Positions 11,476 through 22,985 of a DNA stretch of 64,000 nucleotides are shown here, piece by piece. The notes under the pieces are model-generated. The model saw only the letters and a list, made by a program, of their open reading frames with translations, had not been told where the DNA came from and ran no database searches. The DNA comes from Lumbricus rubellus. Taxonomy: Eukaryota; Annelida; Clitellata; Crassiclitellata; Lumbricidae. Both the position numbers and the translations under genes were made by a program. Numbering within the stretch: the stretch's first letter is position 1; each line of letters begins with the position of its first letter. Location of the stretch: positions 20,949,528 through 21,013,527 of the forward strand of contig OX243822.1 of the NCBI GenBank assembly GCA_945859605.1, given 5' to 3'.

Positions 11476-12929
11476 GCCTGGGCTATAATTGTAGGAACAC
11501 CCGCACTTTTGTCATGTCTATTTGTTTTTATTTAAATTTGCTCAGCAAGCCTAAAGATAGTTTAGGGCCCGTGACTGTTCTTCCCAGGGGCCCAGAATTT
11601 CTGTCGGCGAGTCTGGGCACACGATGGGTAGTCAACAAAATATGCGATTCCATTGCTTAGGCCTACGCTGCTTAGGCTACAGCATCAATTATTGCAAATT
11701 CGTTATCGACAACAGAACGTCGTATTTGACTATTTGCTGGTCGCAAGGTTAATCATACCATTTCATCCGCCAAAAACGTTGATGAAATTTTTTTAGTCCT
11801 CAACTTGAAAACCCAATGGGGGGGCCCACGTTCCATGCAATTTTCCGAATAGGGGGGCCAATATCCATTACACCCATATTATTCGTATTGGTAATTTCAG
11901 ACGAAATGGGGGGGCCACGTCCCATGGCAGTTTTCAACGGGGGGCCATGGCCGGATTGGCCCCCTGGATCCACCCCTGGGTGTTGATAATTTTTACTTTA
12001 CTGATATCCTAAGGTCTTACCGAAGTGTTTATAGTGGCTGGCGGGTGGCGGCGCCACAGCAGAGCAAGTCAGGTCAAATGCCCTGGTAAAAACTAAAAAG
12101 CCTTAATTTACTCTGGTAGGTTAATTTACCCAGTTGGAGTTTTCACCTGCCGGGAATTTATTTAGGACATAGCCTAAATTACTCCTGCCCTGCATGGTTA
12201 GGCCTACTCCTAGGCCTATATGACTGTCCTGATACAGAAAATGTCTGGCGCCGCCGCTGCGCGTGTTTAATTGGTAGGCTATTACGTACGTCATCGTTTC
12301 TATGCACTAATGAAATACTCACAATTATAGGTGGTCAGTCCCCATTTCCACCACGATGCATTTTTTAAAGTTGCATTGATTACTGCAACGCAATTCGTGT
12401 TGATATAGCAAGGTAAGAATGCTACAAATGTGACTAGACTAATTGACTACCGTATAGTTGATTAGTAGGCCTATTAGTTGAAAGTAGGCCTACTTTGTTC
12501 ATGACCAATAGGCCTATGTCGAAATTCCAGCATAAGAATAATAATATAGGACCTATAGTCTTTATAGACTCTATAGCTTTGCCTACATCCTTATAAGTTG
12601 GCTTATAATATTATTGTTATTCAGTAAACCTGTGAGTCGATCCCAATAAGTCGTTCCCAATAACCTTGGTCACCACAAGTCGAGTCAAGTCGTTTTCGCT
12701 TACCGCAACTGACCCGAAGTCGAATTTTGTAGAGAAAAGTCGCTGGAAGTTTTTTTTTCAAACAGTCGACTTAAACCGACATGAGACGCAAACAAGCCTA
12801 ATTTTTTCACTTCAATGATAGCGAGATCAGGACAACATTCTACGTGAAGCGGTGCGTCAGGTCTAGGCCCTATAGGCTATCCTATGCCGACGTGTGCTGA
12901 ATTGCAACAAAGAACCTTTCCAATGCACT

Positions 12930-13066
12930 GTTCATTGTTATTATTTATGAATTTCATATTAACAAGAGAATAGGGTTTTCAGGATATTAAACTAATTAAA
13001 TTAGTTTAATATCCTGAAAAACTCAATTCTCTCGCTAATATGAAATTCATAAATAACAACAATGAA
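12930..13066. repeat. Large palindrome with 68-bp arms
   Basis: The left arm (12930-12997) and right arm (12999-13066) are reverse complements with only a few mismatches around a single central base at 12998. The inner 20 bp are perfect (e.g. AATTAGTTTAATATCCTG). There are no direct repeats at the ends. Confidence 0.9.
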
Positions 13067-13205
13067 CCGTGTTTCTTAAGAATGGTCTCTCCGTTTAATG
13101 ACCTCTGCTGTTGCTGGATCTCGACACACGTAAATGTACAATAAGGCGTCGTTTGTTTTATTGTTTCCAATAAAAACGCCCACTTGACGGCTAATAGGCC
13201 TAATG

Positions 13206-13549
13206 CAGTGGTTCCCAACCTTTTTTGACTGTAGGGCCACTTTTTCTAAGTCGGAGGACACGAGGGCCACTTTTTCTTAGTTAAAGGACATTAGGGCATT
13301 TAGGGAGCCACAATGCTAAAATTTAATTAACTAAAGCATATGAAATTGTTATAATTAATTCAAAGTAGAATGTTTGATGTTTAAAGACTTCAAAATAAAA
13401 TAATTTGTAATAAAAAATAACTACATGTACTATCCTGTCCAAATTGTCAATTTTTTCATATGTTGTTGCTAATTCCTTGAGACATGAGTGCCATTGTTGA
13501 GACCTGGCGGGCCACTTTTGGCCCGCGGGCCACGGGTTGGGAACCGCTG
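13206..13549. mobile_element. hAT-like (Charlie-type) MITE with 8-bp TSD
   Basis: Termini are CAGTGGTTCCCAACC and GGTTGGGAACCGCTG, matching the hAT-Charlie terminal pattern. It is flanked by a perfect 8-bp duplication GCCTAATG (13198-13205 and 13550-13557). The 344-bp interior has repeated GGGCCACTTTT blocks and no coding sequence. A second copy is at 15535-15886. Confidence 0.92.
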
Positions 13550-14024
13550 GCCTAATGCCTGTTGATTGTGACGTGCAGAAGGCACAGGTGGGCGCGCTCT
13601 TATCAGGACGCCAATGGCGTCAGAAATCAATGGCTTGACAAAAGTTGACAGGAGAACAATCCGGATCATCGGTAAAATTGTTTAATATCGGTCTGGAAAG
13701 ATGTATGGCCGTCGAGTGGTCGAAATTACATCCTAAATAAACACAGAACGGCATCTTTTTAGGCCTAATTTAAATTAATTTTCGACCGTCTTATGAATTT
13801 TATGCAGCAAAATAGCCTAGGCTAGATCTTGTGGAAAACTCGTTACGAGGTTTCTGTGCCCTTTGATCGACTTTATAGTCAACCTTTATTGGCTTGCAGA
13901 ACCCTATGTAGACTTAAGTAAACGGCCCCGATGGTTGGGAAGGGTTTGGCCGATGCAGAGATGTTTGAATTTTTTTAAAGTAGGTTACCCGGTACTCATA
14001 GGCCATACCGGGGTATAGGGCATT

Positions 14025-14158
14025 CATGGGCGTAGTTTGGTTTCCGTTCTTGGGGGGGGGGGGCTAAGCCCGGAAAAAGATACCATTTTAATGGTAAAAT
14101 AGCTGATTCTGGGCCTTCTTGGGAGGGGCGCCCTAGCCCCTGATAAACTCCGCTCATG
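14025..14158. mobile_element. 134-bp hAT-like MITE
   Basis: Ends are CATGGGCGTAGTTT and AAACTCCGCTCATG (imperfect inverted repeat). It is flanked by AGGGCATT and AGGACATT, a 7-of-8 target duplication. Another element end of this family is at about 11275-11302. Confidence 0.75.
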
Positions 14159-14750
14159 AGGACATTGTTTAATCCAGTCCCCGTTTTGAAGGGAATTTAT
14201 GTTTCTGGTGCGGAGTCCGGAATGGCCGTTATGGGCGGGCGGCAACGCTCAGCCAGACACCGACGACACGTCCTTACTTTTGACTCAAGATTTTCTGACA
14301 ACTCTTTTTATAGTCTTTCACACAAAATGTCATCCCAGAAATATGCCGGCCTAGGCCTATATGTTACTTCGACCTACTTCCCCTAAAAGCTGTTAAAACA
14401 GACATTATCTGGAGTGACCCCCCTTCAAATCAAGCTACATTTATTTACATCTGATTTAAGAAACGTGGCTGGGCTGGGAGCGCCCGTGAGTAGCTTTTTG
14501 AAAGGGAGCTATACAAGTCCGTTTAATCAATTTGAATGAATATCGGTGGAAAAGTAGCAGAACCCATAATCAAGACACATGATTCACTTTTTGTAAGCCA
14601 CATTAAACTCTTGCAAGCAGTGTCTGAAGACAGTGCTTACACAACACGTACATGGCTAGAACGTTTGCCGACAGACAATTATTATTATTCATGGTTGCAG
14701 ATGACAGTCAACGAATCAATGCTTCTTTATGTCTGGGATGTTGTCTAGTT

Positions 14751-15119
14751 TAGGGGCGGATCCAGTGGGAGGCAAATCCGGCCCTGCCCCACCCCATTTA
14801 GATTTTTTATTACTTTTCTCACTAGCTATTCTGGCTGGGATAATGGACGTGCCCCCTACTCCCATCAGGTTCGTAGAGGCTTTCAACAATGCAGTGGAAA
14901 GGGTGACAGAGAGAAAGGATAAAAGTCGCGTATGACCAAAAAAGGTCATTGGCTATTTGGGGGGGGGGGCAACACGGTAGCTCCCCCCACCCCCGAGATT
15001 TCGACCAAACGACAAAAAAAAGTCTTCAGATTTTACGGCCAAAGACCAACGAAAATTTCTTCCATACCCAAGACCAAAAATTTTGGCTCCCACTTCCAAA
15101 ATTTATGTATTCGTCCCTG
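14751..15119. mobile_element. 369-bp hAT-like MITE
   Basis: Starts TAGGGGCGGATCC and ends GTATTCGTCCCTG, a weak inverted repeat. It is flanked by a perfect 8-bp duplication GTCTAGTT (14743-14750 and 15120-15127). No coding capacity. Confidence 0.8.
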
Positions 15120-15534
15120 GTCTAGTTCAGTTTTGTTGTTGTTGTGTGTAACGACAGCTGATAGTTGTACATCCAGATCCTTTGCCATAAACATCATACC
15201 TCTTGAGCCTGTTCATCCACAATGTTTACACCATAATAATACATGTTCATCTATCTTAACGTGACCTGTTCACAGTGATAGGTTAATTACAGTGAGCTTG
15301 TTTATTCATAATTATATTAACGCTAAACATGTAAATTGTTCTTTATGTAGCCTGTTAATTTGACAATTCACAACACATTGGTTCTTAACAAGCAATGTCT
15401 TTGAGCTTACTGACTAAACGATTTGAGACGGATAATAAAAATTATTATTATCTTAAGTACATGGCTTAGCACTGGCCACAACGCACCTGCTCCCATTCCC
15501 AACAATTCCACCCCATTGGTTATACAGTATACAG

Positions 15535-15886
15535 CAGTGGTTCCCAACCTTTTTTTACTTTAGGGCCACTCTTTCTAAGTTGGAGGACACGAGGGCCACT
15601 TTTTCTTAGTTAAAGGACATTAGGGCATTTATGGGTCAACAATGCTCAAATTTAATCAACTAAAAGCATATAAAATTGTTATAATTGATTCAAAATATGT
15701 TTTATAATATTTATACACATAAAAATAAAATAATTTGTAATAAAAAATATATAATATTATATGTTCTATCCTGTCCAAATTGTAAATTTTGTCAAATATT
15801 TTTGTTAATTCTTTGAGAGACAAGGGCCACTTTTTTAGGTCTCGCGGGCCACTTTTGGCCAGCAGGCCACAGGTTGGGAACCGCAG
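15535..15886. mobile_element. hAT-like (Charlie-type) MITE, second copy
   Basis: Starts CAGTGGTTCCCAACC, ends GGTTGGGAACCGCAG, with the same GGGCCACTTTT interior as 13206-13549. Flanks GTATACAG and GTAAACAG match in 7 of 8 bases. Confidence 0.88.
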
Positions 15887-16251
15887 GTAAACAGTGTTTT
15901 TATCAGGTTCGTGCATACCCCATCTTGTGCACACAACATCATCACCGATACAGCCACACACGCTAAACTGAACAGCTCTGCATCCAAATTACTCTACTTC
16001 AAAATTCAATCAATTCAATGACCTTAAAGTGCTTGTCCAACAACCAAACAAACTCAGCGAAAAAAACCAACTCCAACCACAAGCACATAAGCCGAAAGCA
16101 AGCAATGTCCATCTCCTAAAATCGTTCGCAATAATCCATTTCTATTCTGTTCGCTCTCCCTACTAGTCTTCAAATCAATAACCAGAACCATCCATACTTT
16201 TCACTCCACGACTTGCTCATTAATAAGGAAGGATATGTATGTATGTGCACC

Positions 16252-16455
16252 AATTATAGCGCCCTTCATGATTGCTACTCAGAGGCGCTCCCGACTACAG
16301 AGCGGACACTGAATCGGTTTTTCACATCAAAGTGCATGAGCAACAGCGAGTGAAGGACTTGCTCAGGGTCCCTATATGCAGCGGCCTGAGGTGGATTCGA
16401 ACCCGCAACCATCCGGCTCCAAGGCACCAAACACACCCCTACACAACCGCACCCC
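16252..16455 (-). repeat. tRNA-derived SINE, copy 2
   Basis: On the minus strand this has box B GGTTCGAATCC, the body with AAGTCCTTCACTCGC and the tail CGGGAGCGCCTCTGAGTAG...GGGCGCTATAA. Same family as 1750-1965. Confidence 0.82.
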
Positions 16456-16935
16456 ACAACATGCTACTCACAATTAAGCTCAGCTCTCACTGGTGCTTAG
16501 AGTAGTGTTAAAAAATGTGTAGTACATAATAATGATCACAAATGTATTCAGAATGATTCAGTGCAGCAACATAATTAATTAATTAATTAATTATCTTGGT
16601 TCATTCTGACGTTTTAGAACAAAAACAAATCATTGCTTATAATAATATAATACCACAGTTTTACCACACGTTCCAGCAAACAAAAAGTTCTTACATATCA
16701 ACGCAACGTCATAGTCGCTGGAACCGTTTTGGGAAAACAGTTTTCATTCCTCCTCGGTTATCAAGAAACCAGAGACCGGAAAAAGAAGCCACGATGATCC
16801 TCAGCGAGGTTAGACGACTGGCAAAACATGATGTCAAAGGCCAAATGGAAAGGAAACTAAAGAATGGTGAACTGAAGAAGATGGAGGTGGTTGGAGAGCT
16901 AGTGGACTTGGTTGGAGCGAAGTGGACGAGACATA

Positions 16936-16999
16936 TCAGTCGAGGGCGGCCGACGCAGCGGCCGCGTATTTGTAGTATTTCTTCAGGATGACGAGCATA
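16936..16999 (-). CDS. BNIP3: BNIP3 terminal exon
   Basis: Acceptor TTCTTTTCCAG. Completes the Thr codon, then MLVILKKYYKYAAAASAALD and TGA. It extends the transmembrane helix and adds a basic, Ala-rich C-terminus in place of the human YIGRRL tail. Phase and a strong acceptor support it; the residue match is weak. Confidence 0.7.
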
Positions 17000-19900
17000 C
17001 TGGAAAAGAAAAACATCCCGAGCAATTGACAATATTTACAATAAAGATTCATTCATTGATTAAGGCTTTTATTCGTTAACTAATAAGAATAATAATCATC
17101 ATCAACAACAATCAATCAATTCAACAATCGGTTGAAAGACTGCAATTGGTTACAGTGAACAGTTATGCAGTCATCTTAATTAACATCAATCTTAACTACT
17201 AACAGAACAGACAGCCTGCAATACAACATTTGGTGCTAATAGCAGCCTACAAAGCAGGTCTATCCTACCAGGGCTCTGGGAATCGAACTCAGCTCCACTG
17301 ATCTCCATGCCAGTGCGTTATCCAATGTGCCACCGGGTCCCCCGGTGTAATAATAACAATAATAACAATAATAATAATCTTCGTTTAATTTCAAACTGAC
17401 ACATCGCAGTATGTTATTACAGGAGTCAATTTTAACAGTCAGCAGCCATGTGGACCATAGATCATAAATCTCTTAACAAATTCCTGTCCTGGCGGGAATT
17501 TTAACCCACTCTTCAACATAGTGGAGTGCGGTGGTGTAGTGGGTATGTTCATGGTCTTACAGCTGAAGGGCTGCAGGTTCAAATCCACCTCAAGTCGCCA
17601 CATAGGGACCTTGGGCAAGTCCTTCACTCGCACTTGGTCAGCGCTTCAGCGTGAAACTCCGATGCAGTGTCCGCTCTGTAGTCGGGAGCGCCTCTGAGTA
17701 GAGAGCTTGAAGGGGCGCTATAACAAGTGCACATACAAACAACAGGCATATCTAGGGGCGAGTTAACAGGTTAAAATCCCCTTAAATGTGCAATCTAAAA
17801 ATTTTTAAAACTATTTATGTGTATTTTTGCAACCTTATCCATTGGATTCCTCTCTCAAAAGATAAACCTCCAACATTTCATCCTGGCTATGCCTCTGCCC
17901 TTCACTAATCACCAGAGGGCTTAGCTTAGTACTTAGTCCATCCTGTGCAGATCTGCACATCGGGCAAATTCGAGGTGTTCATGTCGTCTCCATTTCCATC
18001 TGTCCGCCGCCAGCTCCCTTAGCTTAGCTTAGCAGTCATGAAAAATTTAAAAATTCGAGGTGCCCATGTCGGAGACTTACGTAGCTGCTCCGAGGATGAA
18101 CGTGCAGGCATGAGTGATGATCAGCAGTGGTAGGTTCTCCAGTGAAACCATCAGACTCTGCATCAGACGACTGTTGCGAATGCTGAACGTGCGTCGACGA
18201 GATACAGGATGCTTAAACGGCTGCAAGTTGTGCTGCAATCAAATCAATGTTGGTATTATTGTTATTATTATTTAAAATGACAAAATATTCAAAGAACAGC
18301 AACTTTAGCAACCATACCGATTGTAATTGTTACTATTATTATATTCATTTAATTGGTAACAATTTCTGTTGTGTTGCTTGACTCGGGTTCTGCTGAAAAT
18401 AAGATAGCCCTTCCTCCCACTTCTGGCGTGGTCGAACCAAGAGTGATCCAGCAATTAGGCCATTAGTGTTAAGCTACCAAACCCACTGTTGCAAATCCGA
18501 CCTGCGTGGAGTGCTATAGTGGGTCGTATTTCGTATAACCTGTACCTGTAATCATTCTGTGGTCTGTCAGATTGAATCATTAAATGAATATTAAAAAACA
18601 AAAACTGATAGACACACTGCCATCATGTACAAAAAGCAGTTAATCAACTGGAATATATATCTAAGATGTCTATGTCCATATCTATGGAATTTATCTCAGG
18701 ATGAGTGTAGGAAATTACATAAATAATTGCAAATACATCGTACTATTTGTTAGGCACTATGATGCAAGTGCAGCATCTATGACAGCGTTCAACTCTGAAC
18801 GAACGAATAACGATTGATTGGCCGTTGTCACTGACCAATCAATATACAAGTCAGTATAATAACCACTAGACAACCGTACAAAAGCTCCATGATTTATTAG
18901 AAAAACAGAGGAATAACAAAGGTACTGACCGAACTTGCCCAAGGCGGCACAATTTCCGGTCTGCTTGACCAATCCCAGACCCAATCGTTGGTTGGTTCAC
19001 AGGGCGGCGGCGTTCCAAATGTACCCTAAAACATCCAGAATCAGAGTTTAATCTATACATCTCTTGGTGGGGTGGGGGGAAGTTCCCCAGGAATGAATTT
19101 GCCCCCAGGAAAATAATAATAATAATAACGAAAAGTAGGGTCATTCTGGACTGGTTTTTATACTGTAGTTAGCAGCAGCGAAGTCCCTGAGAGATCCTAA
19201 ATACCTCGGGGCAAAAAAAATATAAAAAAAATAATAATAATAATTTTTCTTTAATTGAGCGCCTGCAAATGCACTGTGCTTTACATGTACAAGTTATGCG
19301 GTAATCTTAATTAACAAACTTAACTATACCAACTGAGCAGACAGCCTGCAATACGCGGCGCTAATAGCAGTCTACAAAGCATATATCCACCCAACGGGGC
19401 AGATATGAAAAAAAATGACATTGTAAGGTGTTGTTGTATACATGTAAAATTGTAAATACATACCATTCTCCCCAGAAAAACTAAATGTGTAACAATCCCC
19501 CAACCAACAGATATCAAAGCCACATCCTTTGAATATTCGTGCCAGCATGCTATCATTAAAAACTCCCTGCGCCAATCATATGCACAATAACAGCAAATAC
19601 AGCACAATAACACTTTTCTGCTATATAGACCTACCTGCATCATACTGATGTCAAAAGTGTCTGGCGGTGCATCAGTGCTGAGGCTTTGACCACTTCGAGG
19701 ACTACAATTAAAAACAACCATTTTCTTAACATTACAAGCAACTTGATGTCTCAGGTCAAAGCATTACTTATATTTGTTAGTTTCGAGCAATTCTGTACGG
19801 AAACTCATTTAACAGTATAATCCACAAAATAATTGGAAATTTACATGACCGATGTGAGTGCGATAATGTTTCCTAAATGTTTCCTAAATAATTGTCTAAC

Positions 19901-20991
19901 AGCCGGTACGTATTTCAGTGAAAAATTACTCCACAAGGTCATCACGTGCAATGCATTTGTGATCGATAATACATTAACCTGGAATGGACTTCCCTTGACT
20001 ATGCAACACCTCCGAAGCTGTTCTCAATTTCACAAACTGCTGAAGACTTTTTTCGCTTGATCTCGGCAGGGAGCGCCTCTGAGTAGGTACCTTGAAGGGT
20101 CGCTATATAAATCATGATTGACTGATTGGTTAATCATTGACTGAATGATCAATACCTTCGTTCTTGGACTTATTGACCGATTAATCAAACAACTATAAAT
20201 GCATTGATCTGGGTTCCATTCACACAAACTGCAACTATGCAGAATCAAGATTTTTCCGTGGTGGACCCACTGGACTCGGAGGAGCTTCCTGGGGGTCCTA
20301 CCGAAGCATTTTTTTCAACTCAAAACTGTGCTTTATTTGTCGTGCTAGAGTCGGGAGCGCTTCTGAGTAGTCCCCTAGAAGAGGTGCTATATAAAATCGT
20401 GAATGAATAAGTGAGTGTGTTTTTGTGTGTTGCAGGTATGTACGCATATCGCATAATTATGCACGCATATTTATGTTAACATCAAAATATAATGTACTAT
20501 ATTCATGTATGTATTGTACGCCTTGTACGGCGTTGTACGCAAGTATGTATCTATGTGTATGTGTGCATGTATTGTATGGCCATGCACATGAATGTATGTA
20601 CATAATTATGTATGTATGCATGTACATATGTATGCTTGTATGCATGGCTGCATGCATGTGTGAAAGTATGCATGTACATGCAAGTATACGAACATTTATA
20701 TAGCACCATAAAAACCATCACAAAATTATTGTCTCTTAAGTACGTCACAACAGCTACTTGCTTTTCATGCATCAATAATGGTCTTACGTCATTACTTCAC
20801 TAACAATACTTATTGATTAATGAGAAACCTGGTTGAGCACGAACAAACGCTTCCGACATTCGATGATGTGGAACGCGACGATTCTCGCTGCGCATCTCGA
20901 AGCAGTCGTTCGATGACGGAACTGCTCTGCGACGGAGCGTTTGGCGGCGAAGAGCTCGACTGACTTTTGAAGGTCAACTCCTCCCATGAAT
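16936..20991 (-). CDS. BNIP3: BNIP3-family mitochondrial outer-membrane protein (5 exons, 5' exon not found)
   Basis: BNIP3 and BNIP3L/NIX are tail-anchored mitochondrial proteins that recruit LC3 for mitophagy and can promote cell death. Five minus-strand exons (20991-20829, 19701-19635, 19025-18930, 18220-18081, 16999-16936) join in compatible phases into 175 residues plus stop. In order: a LIR-like motif SWEELTF; the DAQRESSRSTSS segment (human DAQHESGRSSS); SPRSGQS; the family signature DWVWDWSSRPEIVPP overlapping the BH3 region; PFKHPVSRRRTFSIRN; and one C-terminal transmembrane helix around THACTFILGAATML followed by a basic tail KKYYKY. The His of the human SH...G dimerisation motif and one Gly are kept, while the other small residues differ. 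The start-codon exon (expected to end in phase 1) should lie above 21.0 kb but was not identified. Confidence 0.88.
17140..17345 (-). repeat. Second tRNA-derived SINE family, copy 1
   Basis: The minus strand starts with GACCCGGTGGCACATTGG (box A-like) and GAGTTCGATTCC (box B), followed by a body containing GCTAATAGCAGCC... and CAGACAGCCTGCAATAC in plus-strand reading. The body is shared with 19250-19385. Confidence 0.7.
17518..17740 (+). repeat. tRNA-derived SINE, copy 3
   Basis: Box A GTGGTGTAGTGG, a degenerate box B (GCAGGTTCAAATCC), then CACATAGGGACCTTGGGCAA, GCGCTTCAGCGTGAAACTCC, CGGGAGCGCCTCTGAGTAG and the tail GGGGCGCTATAACAAGTGCA. It is in an intergenic position downstream of BNIP3 exon 5, in the terminal intron. 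Confidence 0.85.
18081..18220 (-). CDS. BNIP3: BNIP3 transmembrane exon
   Basis: Encodes PFKHPVSRRRTFSIRNSRLM and LPLLIITHACTFILGAA. Two in-frame acceptors lie 12 nt apart (after 18233 or 18221). The inner one gives the better family length, and the outer one would add HNLQ. Donor TAC|GTAAGT, phase 2. If unspliced, the frame hits TAA at once. Confidence 0.88.
18930..19025 (-). CDS. BNIP3: BNIP3 signature exon (WSSRPE)
   Basis: Acceptor GTTTTAG. 32 codons with PTNDWVWDWSSRPEIVPP, nearly identical to the BNIP3 family signature. Donor TCG|GTCAGT, phase 0. Confidence 0.93.
19250..19385. repeat. Second SINE family, body fragment
   Basis: Shares CAGACAGCCTGCAATAC, GCTAATAGCAG and TCTACAAAGCA with 17140-17345, but lacks the tRNA-like head. 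A further fragment starts near 46545 (CCGCCTGCAAACGCACTG). Confidence 0.65.
19635..19701 (-). CDS. BNIP3: BNIP3 Ser/Pro-rich exon
   Basis: Acceptor AATTGTAG. 67 nt encoding (S)PRSGQSLSTDAPPDTFDISM then MQ. Donor CAG|GTAGGT, phase 0. Confidence 0.8.
19895..20175 (+). mobile_element. CR1/L2-like LINE 3' fragment
   Basis: Encodes the ORF2 C-terminus ending NTLTWNGLPLTMQ... LLKTFFA and a stop, then the 3' UTR GGGAGCGCCTCTGAGTAG...CGCTATATAAATCATG and a TGATTGAC-like tail. A second tail of this type, without coding sequence, is at 20340-20405. Confidence 0.7.
20425..20700. repeat. TGTATG/CATGCA-rich simple sequence
   Basis: Degenerate repetition of ATGTATG and GCATGTA, open on both strands because of its composition. 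No domain is visible, so this is not treated as a gene. Confidence 0.6.
20829..20991 (-). CDS. BNIP3: BNIP3 exon with LIR motif
   Basis: Acceptor GTGTTTTAG, phase 1. Encodes DSWEELTFKSQSSSSPPNAP through IERLLRDAQRESSRSTSSNV. SWEEL fits the W-x-x-L LC3-interacting motif. The donor CAG|GTTTCT (phase 2) is chosen because it joins in frame to the SPRSGQS exon. Confidence 0.85.
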
Positions 20992-21984
20992 CTAAAACAC
21001 ACACACCGCACGGTTCAATCACGGTCAAAACTGTTGAAAAAACAATGGCAAGAGACAACAATAGAGGTACTACCCGGTAACGATTCTGGAATAAATGTTG
21101 GATTTAGTTATTTAAACTCGCGCTTTGTAAATTTTCATATAACAGTAGCAATGATAATAATGATAAAGATAATAATTATCATAGTAAAATGATAGTAATG
21201 ATAAAGATAATAATAATAATAGTAAATTAGTCATAATAATAGCAATAATAATAATAATAATAAATTTATAGCCTGAGGGATCCTTGCTACTTCGGGTAAA
21301 AAAATAAAATAAAATAATAATAATATGTATGATCCAGCGGTTCAATGCATTGGAATTCTGCAGCACTTCACCACCATCGGGTCTAAATGGTGCCATTCCA
21401 GATATTTAAAATTTATAATAAATAACAACAACAATAATAATAATAACAACAAAAATAATATCCTTGGAAAAAAGGCTCCGCACTGTTTCAATGGACCCAC
21501 AGGAAATGACTTTTCATTCCAATGTCTCTCACAACAAATGCAACAGATTAACACGGTGGTCATTCAGCAGCACTGCACTTGATGACCTATTCACTGAATG
21601 ACTTGATGTCTTGTTCACTAAGTGACTTATTGATCAATGACTCCATGCACTGTTCACTTAATGACTTATTTCATTTTATGACAGGTTTGCTTATTGACTT
21701 ATTCGCTTGATGCCTTACTCACTTAGAACCTTATTCACTGAATGACTTCTTCACTTCAGACAAGAAATAAAGCTAATGACAAGTATGGCCATTCAGAACA
21801 ATTTACAATAATAATAATAACAATAACAGTAAATGTTCTTAACAATATTAACAATAAACATTTCACATGAACTAATGCCTCACGCCCTGGTTTAATTCAT
21901 ACCATTAATGACAATAACAAATTACAAACACCAGTAATTATTTTATAAATTGGAGTACAACTACGACTAGGTCCCCTAATTTTT

Positions 21985-22985
21985 TCACCCATCCTTGTCA
22001 CTGCACCCAGACACAAGACATGCTAAGGCCACGCTCATTGCTTTTTTACAGCTACACCATTTTTCTGTTACAAGGCCGAGCGCTTCAACAAAGAACCTTT
22101 GATAGCATTACTCATGTTTGCAAATGTATATCATGTGATGCATGGTGGACACATTTGATGAAAGTACTCAGTGCGTAAGCGTAGTGCGAGGTCGAGACAC
22201 CACTCCAGTGGTCACAAAGTTAGGACCATGAGCACATTACCGTGGGGCGGGGTGGTGTAGTGGTGGCATCGTTGCCTTGGAGCCGAAAGGTTCGAGGTTC
22301 GAATCCACCCTCAAACCACCGCGTAGGGACCTTGGGCAAGTCCTTCACTCGCAATTGCTCAGCGCTTCAGCGTGAAACTCCGATGCAGTGTCCACTCTGC
22401 ATTCGGGAGCGCCTCTGGGTAGGGAGAGCTTGAAGGGGCGCTATAACAAGTGCACATACAAAGAAACCGTCAGTTCTTTCTTTATGAGCAGTTGGTCACT
22501 GGTGCCATCAGTTGTCTGTTGTATGATAAAATGAGAACTGTAAAGCTTTGGAAACAGGGCTACATCAGATAGAGTCAGTACATTCATTTTGTTCCGTATT
22601 TTGCTGTGTCTTAGCCAGGTTAAACAATAAACATTGAAGTTAATTTTAGTCATTTCAAAATGATTTCGTAAACAATTTGCTATTTTTGCAGTGCAATATT
22701 ACATGGAGTCTGGATTTTCAAAACCACTTTTCCCCAGGTGACCCAAAAGACCTGCCAAACCTTATTAGATTCTGTTACAAGTGTTCAGTCTGTTGACCTT
22801 TACATCTTGGCAATGCACAGACAGAAGAAACGAGGTCTCATAGCTTTTTTTCACCCGTCCTTGCCACTTCACCCAGATATAAGACATGCTAAGGCCACGT
22901 ACACGTCGCACAGCTTATTGCTTTTCTACAGCGACGTAACGAGTTTTTCTGTTACAAGGCCATTTCAACAAAGAACCTTTGATAG
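21985..22985. repeat. Direct repeat pair (21985-22110 and 22850-22985)
   Basis: Both copies share AAGACATGCTAAGGCCACG, TTTTTCTGTTACAAGGCC and TCAACAAAGAACCTTTGATA in the same order and orientation, about 870 bp apart. The SINE at 22240-22465 lies between them. Confidence 0.75.
22240..22465 (+). repeat. tRNA-derived SINE, most intact copy
   Basis: Has GGGGTGGTGTAGTGGTGG (box A), a perfect box B GGTTCGAATCC, the body GACCTTGGGCAAGTCCTTCA and GCGCTTCAGCGTGAAACTCC, and the tail CGGGAGCGCCTCTGGGTAG...GGGGCGCTATAACAAGTGCA. The tail resembles the 3' UTR of the LINE ending near 41848. Confidence 0.88.

Noticed and set aside
17260..17345. Possible functional tRNA gene on the minus strand
   Set aside because: Box A/B are present but the acceptor stem does not pair and SINE body sequence follows; it is a SINE head.
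20425..20775. Overlapping frames on both strands, Cys/Tyr/Met or His/Thr-rich
   Set aside because: TGTATG simple-sequence composition.
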